Source: Sinorhizobium alkalisoli
GTDB lineage: Bacteria > Pseudomonadota > Alphaproteobacteria > Rhizobiales > Rhizobiaceae
Direction of reading: 5' to 3'
Assembly: GCF_008932245.1 (NCBI RefSeq)
Contig: NZ_CP034910.1
Coordinates: 1,612,001 to 1,676,000 of the forward strand
DNA: 64,000 nt
Shown here: piece after piece, positions 8,747 through 16,579 of the stretch
How the letters are laid out: each line of letters opens with the position of its first letter
Position numbering within the stretch: the stretch's first letter is position 1
Translations under genes and position numbers: made by a program
The notes under the pieces: generated by a model
What the model was told of the DNA's origin: nothing
What the model saw: the letters and a program-made list of their open reading frames with translations, nothing else
Database searches by the model: none

Positions 8747-9955
8747 ATGACGGACACGACATCACAGCTTGACGACTCGGTGATCGACTTTGAAGCTGCC
8801 GAGCCAGCCGCGTGGAGCGCGGCCACCTGGTTCGCCGTTTTTTCAATGGCGGCCACGAGCTTCGCGCTGGTATCGGCTGAGTTCCTGCCGGCAGGACTGT
8901 TGACGCCAATGGCGCGAGATCTCGGCATTAGCGAGGGAACAGCCGGACAGGTCGTAACCGCCACTGCTTCCGTCGGCGCCGTGACGGCCTTGTTGAGCAA
9001 TGTTCTCATCGGCAGGTTGAACCGCAAGACGGTGCTGGTCGGTCTCAGTGCGTTGGCGGTCGGCTCCAATATTCTTGCGGCGTTGGCGACCGATTTTTGG
9101 CTATTGTTGTTGGGCCGAGCCGGGTTGGGCATCGCCCTCAGCGCTTTCTGGGCGCTTTCGGTCGCCGTCGTGGCGAGGCTGGTCGGCGCCAATGCCGCAG
9201 GTCGAGGCATGGCCATCGTCACCCTCGGCGTCTCGCTCGCCACCATAGCTGCGCCATCGATGGGGGCTTTGATCAGCGACTGGCTGGGTTGGCGCAGCGC
9301 AATGGCCATGACGGCGGGCTTTGCCGCGCTTGCCATGCTGCTGCAGGTGCTGAGCCTGCCGACTCTGCCTGCAAGCACAAGCAACAGTCTGGCCGATGTT
9401 TTCCAACTGACACGGCGGCGTGGTGTTCAATTGGGAATGCTTGCCATCCTTTTGCTGATGACAGGGCATTTTGCCGGCTCGGTTTATGTGCGTCCCTTCC
9501 TTGAACAGGTGACGCTCCTTCAGACCGCGCCGATCGCCCTGGCGCTGCTCGGGTTCGGCATTGCCTCCGTGATCGGCAATATCGCCGGTGGCCGAATGGC
9601 CGACGCTAATATCCGCATGGCACTCGCTGTCACCGCCGCGTTGATGGCGTTTGCGGCACTCGCCTTGGTGCTTTGGGGCGCACACATCGGCGTTGCCTTC
9701 GGCTTCGTCACATTTTGGGGCTTCGCCTTCGGCATGGGACCGGTGGTGCTCCCTACCAATCTGTCCCGCGCGGCACCGGACGCTCTCGAGCCAGCGGGCA
9801 GCCTGATGGTCGTGTCTTTTCAGGTCGCCATCAGTATCGGCGCAGTATTCGGCGGCTACGTAGTGGATCACTACGGCGCTCTGGGGCCCCTGACCCTTAC
9901 CGCCGCGCTAGCCGCATCGACAGTCGCCCTGGCGCTGCTGCAGCCCCGCAGTTGA
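8747..9955 (+). CDS. MFS transporter, drug/metabolite efflux (DHA1-like)
   Basis: A 402-residue inner-membrane protein with about 12 hydrophobic segments. The start at 8747 follows AGGAG (8734-8738) with 8 bases between; an open frame continues upstream into the araC-type gene but has no ribosome site. The loop between segments 2 and 3 has the family signature in the form IGRLNRKTVLVG, and segment 5 has GVSLATIAAPSMGALISDWLGWR, typical of DHA1 antiporters such as NepI or YdhP. The N-terminal 35 residues are polar and cytoplasmic. It is probably controlled by the AraC-type regulator just upstream. The substrate is unknown; proton-coupled export of a nucleoside, sugar or drug is the family norm. 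Confidence 0.9.
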   Translation: MTDTTSQLDDSVIDFEAAEPAAWSAATWFAVFSMAATSFALVSAEFLPAGLLTPMARDLGISEGTAGQVVTATASVGAVTALLSNVLIGRLNRKTVLVGLSALAVGSNILAALATDFWLLLLGRAGLGIALSAFWALSVAVVARLVGANAAGRGMAIVTLGVSLATIAAPSMGALISDWLGWRSAMAMTAGFAALAMLLQVLSLPTLPASTSNSLADVFQLTRRRGVQLGMLAILLLMTGHFAGSVYVRPFLEQVTLLQTAPIALALLGFGIASVIGNIAGGRMADANIRMALAVTAALMAFAALALVLWGAHIGVAFGFVTFWGFAFGMGPVVLPTNLSRAAPDALEPAGSLMVVSFQVAISIGAVFGGYVVDHYGALGPLTLTAALAASTVALALLQPRS

Positions 9956-10306
9956 GCTTTGCTTCAGGTATGTGTGCCGAGGCGTTCACCAGACTCCAAT
10001 CGGGGCCGCAGCGTTCCAGTCGATGCGGCCCAGAACTTGAACATCCTCGCAAGGAGCCGGCGCGCGTGGGCGACGGCAGGTTTGCGCCCCCAAGTCAGAC
10101 ACTGAGCAGAGCACGGTGGTATCCCAGAAGCGGACATGCATACATGCCGCCGAGCTGAAAGTTTGCACCACTTCCAGACCTTACCCTCTGAAGCTGCGAT
10201 CGACGCGTTTCGACCGTTTGAGGTCATTCATTCACAGCGACCCGAATTACCGGTGTTGCCCCCCAAGTGGACATTTATGTCTCCGGTCCGCCACGAGCCC
10301 TTTTAA

Positions 10307-10330
10307 GGAACATTCTCTCAGTCGTGGTGT
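10307..10330 (+). promoter_or_regulatory. RpoE2-type promoter motif
   Basis: GGAAC at 10307-10311, 18 bases, then TT at 10330-10331, an exact fit to GGAAC-N18-TT. A small open frame with its own ribosome site starts 23 bases after the -10 element. Confidence 0.45.
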
Positions 10331-10353
10331 TTTTCCTCTTTAGGAACGGCGAC

Positions 10354-10524
10354 ATGAGAAGCCCCATAGGGACGCGGCCGACGCATATCCGGCAGGTGAT
10401 GGCAACCGATTACAACGTCGCATTTCTGCGATCACTTCCAGTGTTCAGAGTGAGACCCAAACTCCCAAAGAATATAAGAGTTCTCCTCAAGCGGTTGCAT
10501 GATGTGGAGAACGCAGGGAAGTGA
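10354..10524 (+). CDS. possible small stress-induced protein (56 aa)
   Basis: An open frame of 56 codons starting at ATG 10354, 9 bases after AGGA (10342-10345). It follows a motif matching the general-stress promoter. The predicted peptide is basic and polar (for example KLPKNIRVLLKRLHD). I do not recognise a family. The promoter and ribosome-site spacing are the only support, and codon usage is not clearly that of the neighbours. It may be a non-coding transcript instead. Confidence 0.3.
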   Translation: MRSPIGTRPTHIRQVMATDYNVAFLRSLPVFRVRPKLPKNIRVLLKRLHDVENAGK

Positions 10525-11186
10525 CCGTCCCTCACGTAGACGGCTTTGGAGGCCCCCTTGATGGCCGGGGTCGTTACCACGTCCTCAACGGTAAGCTTGC
10601 CAGCAGTTCCCAATGTGCGACGTTCAGATCAGGCACGATAGATCTCTTCATACAGGGCTAGTCTAAAGGCGAGTGTCGCGGTTGTCGAAGACATCAGGAT
10701 GACAGGAGCGCGAGGAACGTCCCTCATCTCGTGAGGCATTGCAGCTCGACTGGCAGACCTTGGATAGCGTAGCGGCCCAACCGCGATCCGGGCGGTTGCC
10801 TGTGCTTGCCGGCGATGCCCAATTGACATTCGAGCTTCGCCGCTAGCCCCGACGGGGATTCAACACCCTGCAAGGAACAACCTAGTAACCAACAATGAGG
10901 CAGTCTCAAAAAATGTCGGATCATCGACAAGGACATCCGCGCGATAGCCAGCTTCGTCTAAAACTGACACACCCGCAGCTCATAAGCAGGAGCTAAATCT
11001 CGTAACTGTTAGCAATAAGGTATTTTCATTCGCCGAGGAGGCGGTAGCGACTAGTGGCCCAGACCCGCTCTTGCCCTTTCGAGGGCGATTGCGCGATGAA
11101 CGGCGTAGCACCGAGGTCAGCCGGCGGCATCCGTTGGAACAAACCTCTTAGCTCAGCAGTTCGATCAATACCGAATGGAGCTTATG

Positions 11187-11720
11187 ATGCGCTGCCGGTA
11201 CCTCATCGCGTTTCTGGCCGCTGTTTCTCCGAGTGTGATCGCGCTCGCTGCCGGCGACGGTTCAGGGGCAGTCGAAGTATTCCGGCGAACGTGCCTTGCA
11301 CAAGGTTCAAGTTTCGACGCGATCGCATCCGCCGCCGCCGCTAAGGGATGGAAACCTTTGCCAGGAGGCGACTTCGAGCGTCTCGCTCCTCTCGAGGACG
11401 TTGATTTCTCAAGTGGATGGATGGCCACTGATCGAGCCCTTCCGGAACCCGTTGTAATCGGAGTCACCAAGGCTCGACGGGACGGAAGGCCCGTCGAGAC
11501 CTGCACCGTCGCCTTCACGAAGGTGCCCATTGAGCCATTTCTCAAGGCATTCTCCGACAGTACCGATGCGGAGAAACTTTCCGAAGAATCGGAAGGAACC
11601 TGGACCTCGAGGCTCTACATGCTGGTTGCCGGAGACCGCAAACAGTTCGTCAAGCTCAAATACGCCCGTTCGCCCGATGGAAATGGGCCAATGGCCGCGA
11701 GCTCAATCGCGGAGAGATAG
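11187..11720 (+). CDS. hypothetical exported protein
   Basis: A 177-residue protein with a likely Sec signal peptide (MRCRYLIAFLAAVSPSVIALAAG) cleaved near residue 22. The mature part is soluble and mixed alpha/beta, with two cysteines (FRRTCLAQG and ETCTVAF) that could form a periplasmic disulphide. In-frame ATGs also occur at 11175 and 11184. I prefer 11187 because GGAG at 11177-11180 then lies 6 bases upstream. The layout (FRRTCLAQGSSFDAI ... AKGWKPLP) resembles short periplasmic orphan proteins common in rhizobia, but no function is known to me. The gene stands alone. Confidence 0.7.
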   Translation: MRCRYLIAFLAAVSPSVIALAAGDGSGAVEVFRRTCLAQGSSFDAIASAAAAKGWKPLPGGDFERLAPLEDVDFSSGWMATDRALPEPVVIGVTKARRDGRPVETCTVAFTKVPIEPFLKAFSDSTDAEKLSEESEGTWTSRLYMLVAGDRKQFVKLKYARSPDGNGPMAASSIAER

Positions 11721-11811
11721 GATGCATTACGGCGTGACATGCCTCCCGTTGTAGAACTCAGACGCATTTACCCGTTACTGCCGGAAGGCACTCCGCTCAA
11801 GGGGCCGGGGT

Positions 11812-11982
11812 ATGAGCATAATAATCAGCATCATCACAAGCATCCTGATTACAGCCCTTGCCTTCCTGGTGCTCTACCTCGTGCAAAAACTACCGATTGA
11901 CTCAACGATGAAGCAGATGGCTCAGGTCGTTGTTGTAGTCGTCGGCGTAGTTTCGTTGCTCAGCTATCTGGACGTGTTCTAA
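11812..11982 (+). CDS. small two-helix membrane protein (56 aa)
   Basis: A 56-residue protein below usual gene-calling length. It has two hydrophobic stretches (residues 3-24 and 37-50) joined by a short polar linker (QKLPIDSTMKQMAQ) and ends SLLSYLDVF. It is clearly paralogous to the protein at 58539-58700: both read SILIT..VLYLV, then K-Q, then a V/I-rich helix, then SLL.YL.VF. This pattern fits the Thivi_2564-type small membrane protein family as I recall it. The start is preceded by GGGGCCGGGG rather than a clean ribosome site. The function is unknown; a hairpin-like inner-membrane peptide is likely. Confidence 0.75.
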   Translation: MSIIISIITSILITALAFLVLYLVQKLPIDSTMKQMAQVVVVVVGVVSLLSYLDVF

Positions 11983-12158
11983 AAAGCGCCGGGGGCTTGC
12001 CTGCACTTCTCTCAGGCGGTTCTTGAAATCGAAATGGAACGTTGCATGCGCCGTCTATGCGGGCAGCAACTGGGCAGCATCCACCCAGTGGGCGGAAGGG
12101 CCAACTGTCAACCTGTTGAGCCGCTCCTGAGGGGGCCATCTTAGCAGCAACGTTTCGG

Positions 12159-12362
12159 TCACGTTAGCCCGCCGCTTTCCGGCTTGCCTTTCGCCCGCCT
12201 GCGTTCGTCTAGCAGATTCAGCAAGTCCGTTCGATCATCCGCATCGAAATAGTCCAGGCCGGCTTGCGGTATGCCTTGCCATCGAGCAGGCCAGCCGGTG
12301 AAGCGATCAATCACGCTCCACAAGCCGTTGCTGTCATCATGCAATTCGTATCGCTGGGTCAT
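12159..12362 (-). CDS. small hypothetical protein (67 aa)
   Basis: A 67-residue acidic, tryptophan-containing protein (GLWSVIDRFTGWPARWQG, then DYFDADDRTDLLNLLDERR). The pattern, a short domain describing 'DRFTGWPA' followed by an aspartate-rich helix, is typical of small rhizobial orphan proteins. There is no signal peptide or membrane segment. The ribosome site is weak. It is the last of four minus-strand small genes (13282 to 12159) and is separated from the previous one by 118 bases, so it may have its own promoter. No function can be given. Confidence 0.6.
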   Translation of the reverse strand: MTQRYELHDDSNGLWSVIDRFTGWPARWQGIPQAGLDYFDADDRTDLLNLLDERRRAKGKPESGGLT

Positions 12363-12480
12363 GCTGGCATCTTAGCGCACCCTTAAACGCCGCGCTATCG
12401 CGCGGTCAATATTCTTCACCAGCGCGGTGTGCCCTGCGAGGGCAGCCGTGCTGGTGTGTTCCACAGGTGTATGATCACGG

Positions 12481-12717
12481 TTAGGTTGGGTTATTGAGAA
12501 CCAACAGCGCTCTCGCTGCATTTTTCGGGTTAAGCCCTTCCATCTTCCAGGGGCCGATCTCTGCAGTTTCTCCGGTGAAGAGGTGATATATGGTATAGGT
12601 TCCGTCGCCTACGAAACGGCGGCCATACTCATCGCGCTGTCCGGATCGGTTCGGCGCGCCCCCTTCGGATTCCCATGTGCTGATGGCGAGCGCGTGTTCT
12701 TCGTGTTTACTTTTCAT
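12481..12717 (-). CDS. small hypothetical protein, family A (78 aa)
   Basis: A 78-residue soluble protein with the pattern LAISTWESEGGAP ... YGRRFVGDGTYTIYHLFTGETAEIG. The same pattern occurs in the protein at 15076-15345 (LAISIWENEGGTP ... YGRRIDADRSWAVYHVFTGAPARVG), so the two are paralogues. AGGAG lies 7-10 bases before the start. It lies 47 bases after the family B gene at 12765-12980, the same relative order as in the second cluster. The aromatic YHxFTG motif suggests a small binding domain, but no function is known. Confidence 0.72.
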   Translation of the reverse strand: MKSKHEEHALAISTWESEGGAPNRSGQRDEYGRRFVGDGTYTIYHLFTGETAEIGPWKMEGLNPKNAARALLVLNNPT

Positions 12718-12764
12718 CTGCAGCTCTCCTCCCCACAGTCGCCTGCGCGACAGCTGAACGCTGA

Positions 12765-12980
12765 TCAGTTATCGGACGTCAGCTCGTCAATCGGCTCCAG
12801 ATTATCTTCGTTGCTCACGCGCTCTTGGCCGAGTTCATCATTGCGCATGCGATACTGAGGCGAATTGTCTCTCAGAGGGAGTTTAGCGGTGATCTGATAG
12901 CTTTCCGCCGCACGAGGGGAAATATTTGCGCGATTCTTAAGTCGCACTGACAGCCCGATCGGGAATAGATGATGGCGCAT
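12765..12980 (-). CDS. small hypothetical protein, family B (71 aa)
   Basis: A 71-residue protein whose core (PIGLSVRLKNRANISPRAAESYQIT, then SPQYRMRNDELGQERVSNEDNLEPI) is paralogous to the protein at 15621-15965 (VGQAVWLKGG ... SPQYRIRNDDEHHERVTTQDRLEPV). It reads like a small SH3-type or KOW-like beta barrel in which a 'G..V.LK' strand opens and an 'R.RN..E..ERV' strand closes; that is inference. ATAAGG lies 9 bases upstream of the start. It follows the gene at 12992-13282 with an 11-base gap, so the two are co-transcribed. Confidence 0.72.
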   Translation of the reverse strand: MRHHLFPIGLSVRLKNRANISPRAAESYQITAKLPLRDNSPQYRMRNDELGQERVSNEDNLEPIDELTSDN

Positions 12981-12991
12981 TGGGAGTTGCC

Positions 12992-13282
12992 TTATGGTGA
13001 AAGTGACGGGAAGATTGCGGCTGCGTTGCGATCGACTTGCATCAGGCGTTCAAGCTCCTCAGGATCGATCGCTATCAGCCGCATTCGGTATTTGTTCTCG
13101 GCCGTAGCTGGTAGCTTGATAAAGGTCGCCACACGGCGATAGGCGAGCCAGGAGATGCCTTCGATCAATTCCTCGTCCTCATCTACCTCGTAGTCGCCAG
13201 CCGGAACCGTTTCACCGAGGTCTGGCATCCAGAACGGTTGGTCGAAATGGACTGTTCGATGCGTCGTCGTCCGGGCAAACAT
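12992..13282 (-). CDS. small hypothetical protein (96 aa)
   Basis: A 96-residue acidic soluble protein, with HFDQPFWMPDLGETVPAGDYEVDEDEELIEG followed by AYRRVATFIKLP. GGAGGG lies 4 bases before the ATG, a strong ribosome site. It is the first gene of a minus-strand operon with the family B and family A genes. Proteins with this 'F.LPG....PAG.Y.VE.DEE.IEG' layout are common, uncharacterised and small in Rhizobiales. No catalytic residues are evident. Confidence 0.72.
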   Translation of the reverse strand: MFARTTTHRTVHFDQPFWMPDLGETVPAGDYEVDEDEELIEGISWLAYRRVATFIKLPATAENKYRMRLIAIDPEELERLMQVDRNAAAIFPSLSP

Positions 13283-13768
13283 TCTGCCCTCCTGTTCTGT
13301 GGCTTCGTCGTCGTGAGATTAAACCAGCCCGTTTGGCGCCACTTGAGAGCGCACCGCTAACGCTCTGGACTGCCGCATTGGAGCAGGGCGCAATCGGCGG
13401 CCCACACTTTGGATATGCGGAGCGGTGAGCTTGGTTTAGTGCCTCTGATGAAGCGAAAAGGCAAGTAAGAACCTCTATCCATTGAATGTGGCATTACCGT
13501 GTTTTCTGAGATGAAAGCAGTTTTTATAGAAAATAAAATTTGAATTGCGCAAATATAGACGTGCCAGACGCGGCGCTATTTTTCGTATGGATGCCGAAAT
13601 TTTCTACAAACTCCGGCTGAAACGTATTTGTGAATGAGAATCTCAATTAGTTGTTTACTTTAAATATTTTATGGCGCAAAGATAAAAAATCTGGATTGCC
13701 ATCGGCTCCTGGTCCGAGCACGGCCTGCAACGATCCCGATAATCAACCTGATTAAAGGGAATGAAATC
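13283..13768. other. AT-rich intergenic region
   Basis: 486 bases without a gene. The part from about 13490 to 13690 is markedly richer in A/T than anything else in the window, with runs such as TTTTTATAGAAAATAAAATTT and an 11-base palindrome TGAGAATCTCA at 13635-13645. It separates the minus-strand operon from the plus-strand gene at 13769 and probably carries both promoters. The base composition suggests transferred DNA. Confidence 0.55.
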
Positions 13769-14110
13769 ATGACATTCGATCAAATCCTCGAGCGGACAAA
13801 ACCCTATGCGATCGGCCTGGTCGTCGGACTGTTCGCGGCGCCGATCATCGGCTTCAATGCGGGATGGCTCACCACCACGACTGCCAGCACTCTGGCGGCA
13901 GAAACGGCCAGCGTGGACGCGCTTGCCGGCATTTGCTCGAGTGCGGCAGGGCGAATGGCTACGGCCAACAGCACGGATCTCGCAACGCTTAAGGGCTACG
14001 ACAATCGTGCGAGACGTGACGAACTGGTGGCGACCATTATGGCCGATATTCAAGTTCCAGCGGACATCCTCGGCAAGGTCAGCACGACTTGCAGTCGCTC
14101 GCTATCCTGA
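13769..14110 (+). CDS. hypothetical membrane-anchored protein (113 aa)
   Basis: A 113-residue protein with one hydrophobic segment at residues 13-35 (YAIGLVVGLFAAPIIGFNAGW) and a soluble C-terminal part with two cysteines (GICSSAAG and STTCSRSLS), probably periplasmic. AAAGGGA lies 8 bases before the ATG. The N-terminus (TFDQILERTKPYAIGL) is amphipathic and cytoplasmic. I recognise the layout from other rhizobial genomes but know no function. A 40-codon membrane peptide gene follows after 51 bases, suggesting a two-gene unit. Confidence 0.7.
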   Translation: MTFDQILERTKPYAIGLVVGLFAAPIIGFNAGWLTTTTASTLAAETASVDALAGICSSAAGRMATANSTDLATLKGYDNRARRDELVATIMADIQVPADILGKVSTTCSRSLS

Positions 14111-14161
14111 AGCGCGCTAACGCGGCGCTTTGGGCATCTCGACGAAACTTAGGAGATCGCT

Positions 14162-14284
14162 ATGAAAAACCTCATCCCCGCCCGCTTCTATACCTACGAC
14201 TTCACGCGCCTGTTCGTATCGCTTGCGTTTACGCTGGCGATTGCTGTGATTGTCTATTCGGTCCTGTTCGGAAGCATCCTGTAG
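14162..14284 (+). CDS. small membrane peptide (40 aa)
   Basis: A 40-residue peptide too short for most gene callers: a polar basic N-terminus (MKNLIPARFYTYDFTR) and one transmembrane helix (LFVSLAFTLAIAVIVYSVLFG). AGGAG lies 7 bases before the ATG. The codons are GC-rich at the third position, as in real genes of this genome. It lies 51 bases downstream of the membrane-anchored protein at 13769-14110, in the same direction. Role unknown. Confidence 0.62.
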   Translation: MKNLIPARFYTYDFTRLFVSLAFTLAIAVIVYSVLFGSIL

Positions 14285-14450
14285 TCGTCTGATCAAGCTT
14301 GCATCCGCTCTACGACGTTGGAAAACATCCTGGACGGACGTTCGGGGTGCAGCGCCGTTGAATGAAGCTGGTAAGTTATCCCGACATTAGCTCTTTCAGG
14401 CGCGTAAAAAAATGGACCTGCCATTGCGAAGAGTGGTCGGGACTTTATCC

Positions 14451-14877
14451 ATGACACAGGCTCAGGCTTTCGCCTTCGCCATTCTGATCGGCCTGATGGT
14501 CGCTTTCATATGGGGACGGCTCCGCTACGACCTCATTGCAGTTCTCGCGTTGCTTGCCGCGGTTTTCGCATCGTGCCGAACAACGCAGCGTTCTCCGGCT
14601 TCGGCGACGACATCGTCATCATTGTAGCCAGCGCGCTGGTCGTCAGCGCCGCGATTGAGCGCAGTGGTGTCATAGAGGCATTCCTCCATCGCCTGGCACC
14701 CAGCGTGGCCTCTGTGCAGGGGCAGGTTGTTATGCTCGTGACGACTGTCTCGCTTCTGTCCGTCTTTCATCAAGAACATCGGCGCGCTGGCGATGATGAT
14801 CCCGGTCGCATTCCAGATGGCGCGGCGGTCGAAAGCGTCTCCTTCGTCTTTTCTCATGCAGATGGCGTTCGGTTCCT
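14451..14877 (+). pseudogene. decayed SLC13/DASS-type anion transporter
   Basis: The start resembles the N-terminus of a sodium:sulphate/citrate-type (SLC13) transporter: FAFAILIGLMVAFIWGRLRYD. The reading then moves to another frame near 14560-14575 (IVPNNAAFSGFGDDIVIIV) and again near 14775 (FIKNIGALAMMMIPVAFQ). It ends at MAFGS near 14877, where unrelated sequence begins. The family normally has about 400-600 residues and more than 10 membrane segments; here only the first 140 or so codons survive in three frames. Two frameshifts plus a 3' truncation make it non-functional. Confidence 0.78.
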
Positions 14878-15073
14878 ACGGGCGCAACGCGTCGAAAGCG
14901 GAAAGGAGCTTCGATTCCGAGGCTTCCGACCTGCCCAATTCGGCACCCGCTATCGCGAGCGCGCCGGCCTCGACGAAGAACCGCACCTCGAACATACCGT
15001 CATGGACGAGGAAACGGACGGCGTTCCTTTTTTCATCGAAGCTGCGGCTGGGATTCGGAAATGACAGCGTCAT
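14876..15073 (-). pseudogene. truncated DUF1488 gene
   Basis: A 65-codon frame beginning MTLSFPNPSRSFDEKRNAVR and continuing HDGMFEVRFFVEAGALA, which I recognise as the DUF1488 family of small cytoplasmic proteins. Intact members have roughly 85-90 residues; here the frame stops directly after the SAFDALR segment, losing the C-terminal helix. The truncation point coincides with the end of the SLC13 remnant on the other strand. The start codon follows the stop of the upstream gene (15076-15345) within 2 bases, so it was the last gene of that operon. A shortened product could still be made. Confidence 0.6.
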
Positions 15074-15075
15074 TA

Positions 15076-15345
15076 TCAGCGTGCCTCTGTTTCACGCGAC
15101 GCGGACCGCGCGGGTAACGATAGCCTGATCCGTTTTATCAGGCGCTCAATATTGCGAAGGTTGCCGCCGACACGCGCCGGTGCGCCTGTGAACACGTGAT
15201 AGACCGCCCAGGAGCGATCCGCATCGATGCGGCGGCCGTATTGATGATCCATTGTGTCGGGCGCCGGCGTCCCACCTTCATTTTCCCAGATGCTGATCGC
15301 AAGCGTATTTCGCCGGGCTTCAGTTTCATTGCTGTGGGCGTTCAT
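15076..15345 (-). CDS. small hypothetical protein, family A (89 aa)
   Basis: An 89-residue soluble protein and paralogue of the one at 12481-12717: LAISIWENEGGTP, YGRR, then YHVFTGAPARVGG. The C-terminal 25 residues are basic (NIERLIKRIRLSLPARSASRE) and absent from the paralogue. The start overlaps the stop of the preceding gene by four bases (ATGA), and AAAGG lies upstream, so it belongs to a translationally coupled operon running 15965 to 14876. Function unknown. Confidence 0.72.
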   Translation of the reverse strand: MNAHSNETEARRNTLAISIWENEGGTPAPDTMDHQYGRRIDADRSWAVYHVFTGAPARVGGNLRNIERLIKRIRLSLPARSASRETEAR

Positions 15346-15584
15346 GGTTGTGGCCTTTCATCAAGATTTTCGATGGTGTCGAGCCTGCTTGAATGGATGG
15401 TGTTTCCATCTTCGTCGGTGATGGTCATGGCGTCCGGACGCTGCGGCATGTCGAGCGTCCGCAAGAGCTCCCGCGCAATCGCTATCGCCTCGTCGAGATC
15501 GGCAGCTTCCGCGGTTTCGCGGCCGACGATCGCATGCGCGTCGTCCACCTCCCGGATACGATAGAACGCAATCGCGATCTTCAT
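15342..15584 (-). CDS. small hypothetical protein (80 aa)
   Basis: An 80-residue protein: MKIAIAFYRIREVDDAHAIV, then a helix LDEAIAIARELLRTLDMPQRPD and a beta hairpin MTITDEDGNTIHSS. This looks like a small alpha/beta domain for which DUF6894-like proteins are a possible comparison; I am not sure of that. An ATG also lies at 15590, but GAGAGG abuts it, so the ATG at 15584 with about 6 bases of spacing is preferred. It overlaps the next gene by four bases (ATGA) and follows the family B gene by 36 bases. Confidence 0.65.
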   Translation of the reverse strand: MKIAIAFYRIREVDDAHAIVGRETAEAADLDEAIAIARELLRTLDMPQRPDAMTITDEDGNTIHSSRLDTIENLDERPQP

Positions 15585-15620
15585 CGCCATCCTCTCCGTT
15601 GGACAGAAGGGTGGTAATTG

Positions 15621-15965
15621 TCAGTGCTTGCCCTTGGCGAGCGAGGCGCTGCCGTTCGCAGCGGGGTTGATCCGGTTGCCAAACGTCCTTTCGATGAGTA
15701 TGGCGCCTTCATCGGCGGAGGACATGCGCACCGGTTCGAGCCTGTCCTGCGTCGTCACCCGCTCATGATGTTCGTCGTCGTTTCGAATGCGGTATTGCGG
15801 CGAACCGCCGCTCGGCGGCAGCGTGCCGGTGATGTGATAGACCGGCACAGCCGATCTCCGATCCCCGCCCTTCAGCCAAACAGCTTGACCAACGGTAAAG
15901 AGATGTGTTGCTGCGTCGCGGCGGGTCGGACGAGGACTGTGTTGGAGAATTCTTGTAGCGGTCAT
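15621..15965 (-). CDS. small hypothetical protein, family B (114 aa)
   Basis: A 114-residue protein. Residues 20-75 (LFTVGQAVWLKGG ... YHITGTLPPSGGSPQYRIRNDDEHHERV) are paralogous to the 71-residue protein at 12765-12980. This copy is longer at both ends, with a C-terminal tail of low complexity ending in SLAKGKH. The start at 15965 has AAAGGATC about 11 bases upstream; a longer in-frame version exists but lacks a better site. It is the first gene of the operon 15965-14876 (family B, 80-residue protein, family A, DUF1488). Confidence 0.68.
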   Translation of the reverse strand: MTATRILQHSPRPTRRDAATHLFTVGQAVWLKGGDRRSAVPVYHITGTLPPSGGSPQYRIRNDDEHHERVTTQDRLEPVRMSSADEGAILIERTFGNRINPAANGSASLAKGKH

Positions 15966-16527
15966 GATTGTTGGTGATCCTTTTCGAGTGCGGCAATCGA
16001 GCTCAGCCGGATTGATCGGCATCATGTATGACGTCGACCTTGCATACCGCGCGGGCATATGGATGAAGGACGTCGCCCCGCCGATGCGAGGCGTCTGCGT
16101 AGTGCGGCTGGTCATGGCGGCGCTCCGCAGAAGCACACGAGGCGGCCCGCATTCTCTGTCATCCCGTGATCGCGCTCGAGTGTCCGTGCGAGGTTCGAAC
16201 GAAGCGACGCTGCGCGTCCGATCGGCGTAAGGCATTCGCATCAAAGTTCGTGGTGAATGGCGGGTCCTCTGACGCCGCGAAGCCAAATTGGCTAGTCCAG
16301 CCAAATTAATGAGTTTCTTATATGTGGGTCTCAAATCGGATTTAAACAAGGTCCCGGCGTCTTTGTTTTCGGCTGACAGGAAGGGAGATCTCAATTGAAT
16401 AAATCGACTCCGTGAATTCGCGGTTTTGACTGCGAGAAGGCCTCCCGTCCGCCGAGGCCGCCGAACTGATCCAACCTATGTCTGAAGGCGCCAAGATCAC
16501 AGACGGCGGCCAGTTCGCGAGCAACCA
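15966..16527. other. intergenic region
   Basis: About 560 bases upstream of two divergent units. No gene is supported: open frames here are either antisense shadows or lack ribosome sites. The left part must contain the promoter of the minus-strand operon starting at 15965. Confidence 0.45.
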
Positions 16528-16552
16528 GGAACATCGAGACGCAGGCAGCGTT
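16528..16552 (+). promoter_or_regulatory. RpoE2-type promoter motif
   Basis: GGAAC at 16528-16532, 18 bases, then TT at 16551-16552 in the context GCGTTT. This is an exact match to GGAAC-N18-TT, 28 bases before the start of the gene at 16580. Confidence 0.6.
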
Positions 16553-16579
16553 TAGATTCAGAGCCTGGACTGGGAGGTG

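Larger units (their letters stand above)
9956..11174. other. long region with little coding evidence
   Basis: About 1.2 kb holding many short open frames on both strands, none with recognisable domains. The only stretch with gene-like signals is 10307-10524 (annotated separately). The rest looks like non-coding or decayed DNA at the left border of the accessory region. Confidence 0.5.

Noticed and set aside
10410..10613. Minus-strand frame of 67 codons
   Set aside because: Some protein-like character, but no ribosome site and no family. It is antisense to a frame with a better upstream signal.
13635..13645. TGAGAATCTCA palindrome as an iron-box (Fur/Irr/RirA) site
   Set aside because: Too short and not matching known boxes; no iron-related gene is nearby.
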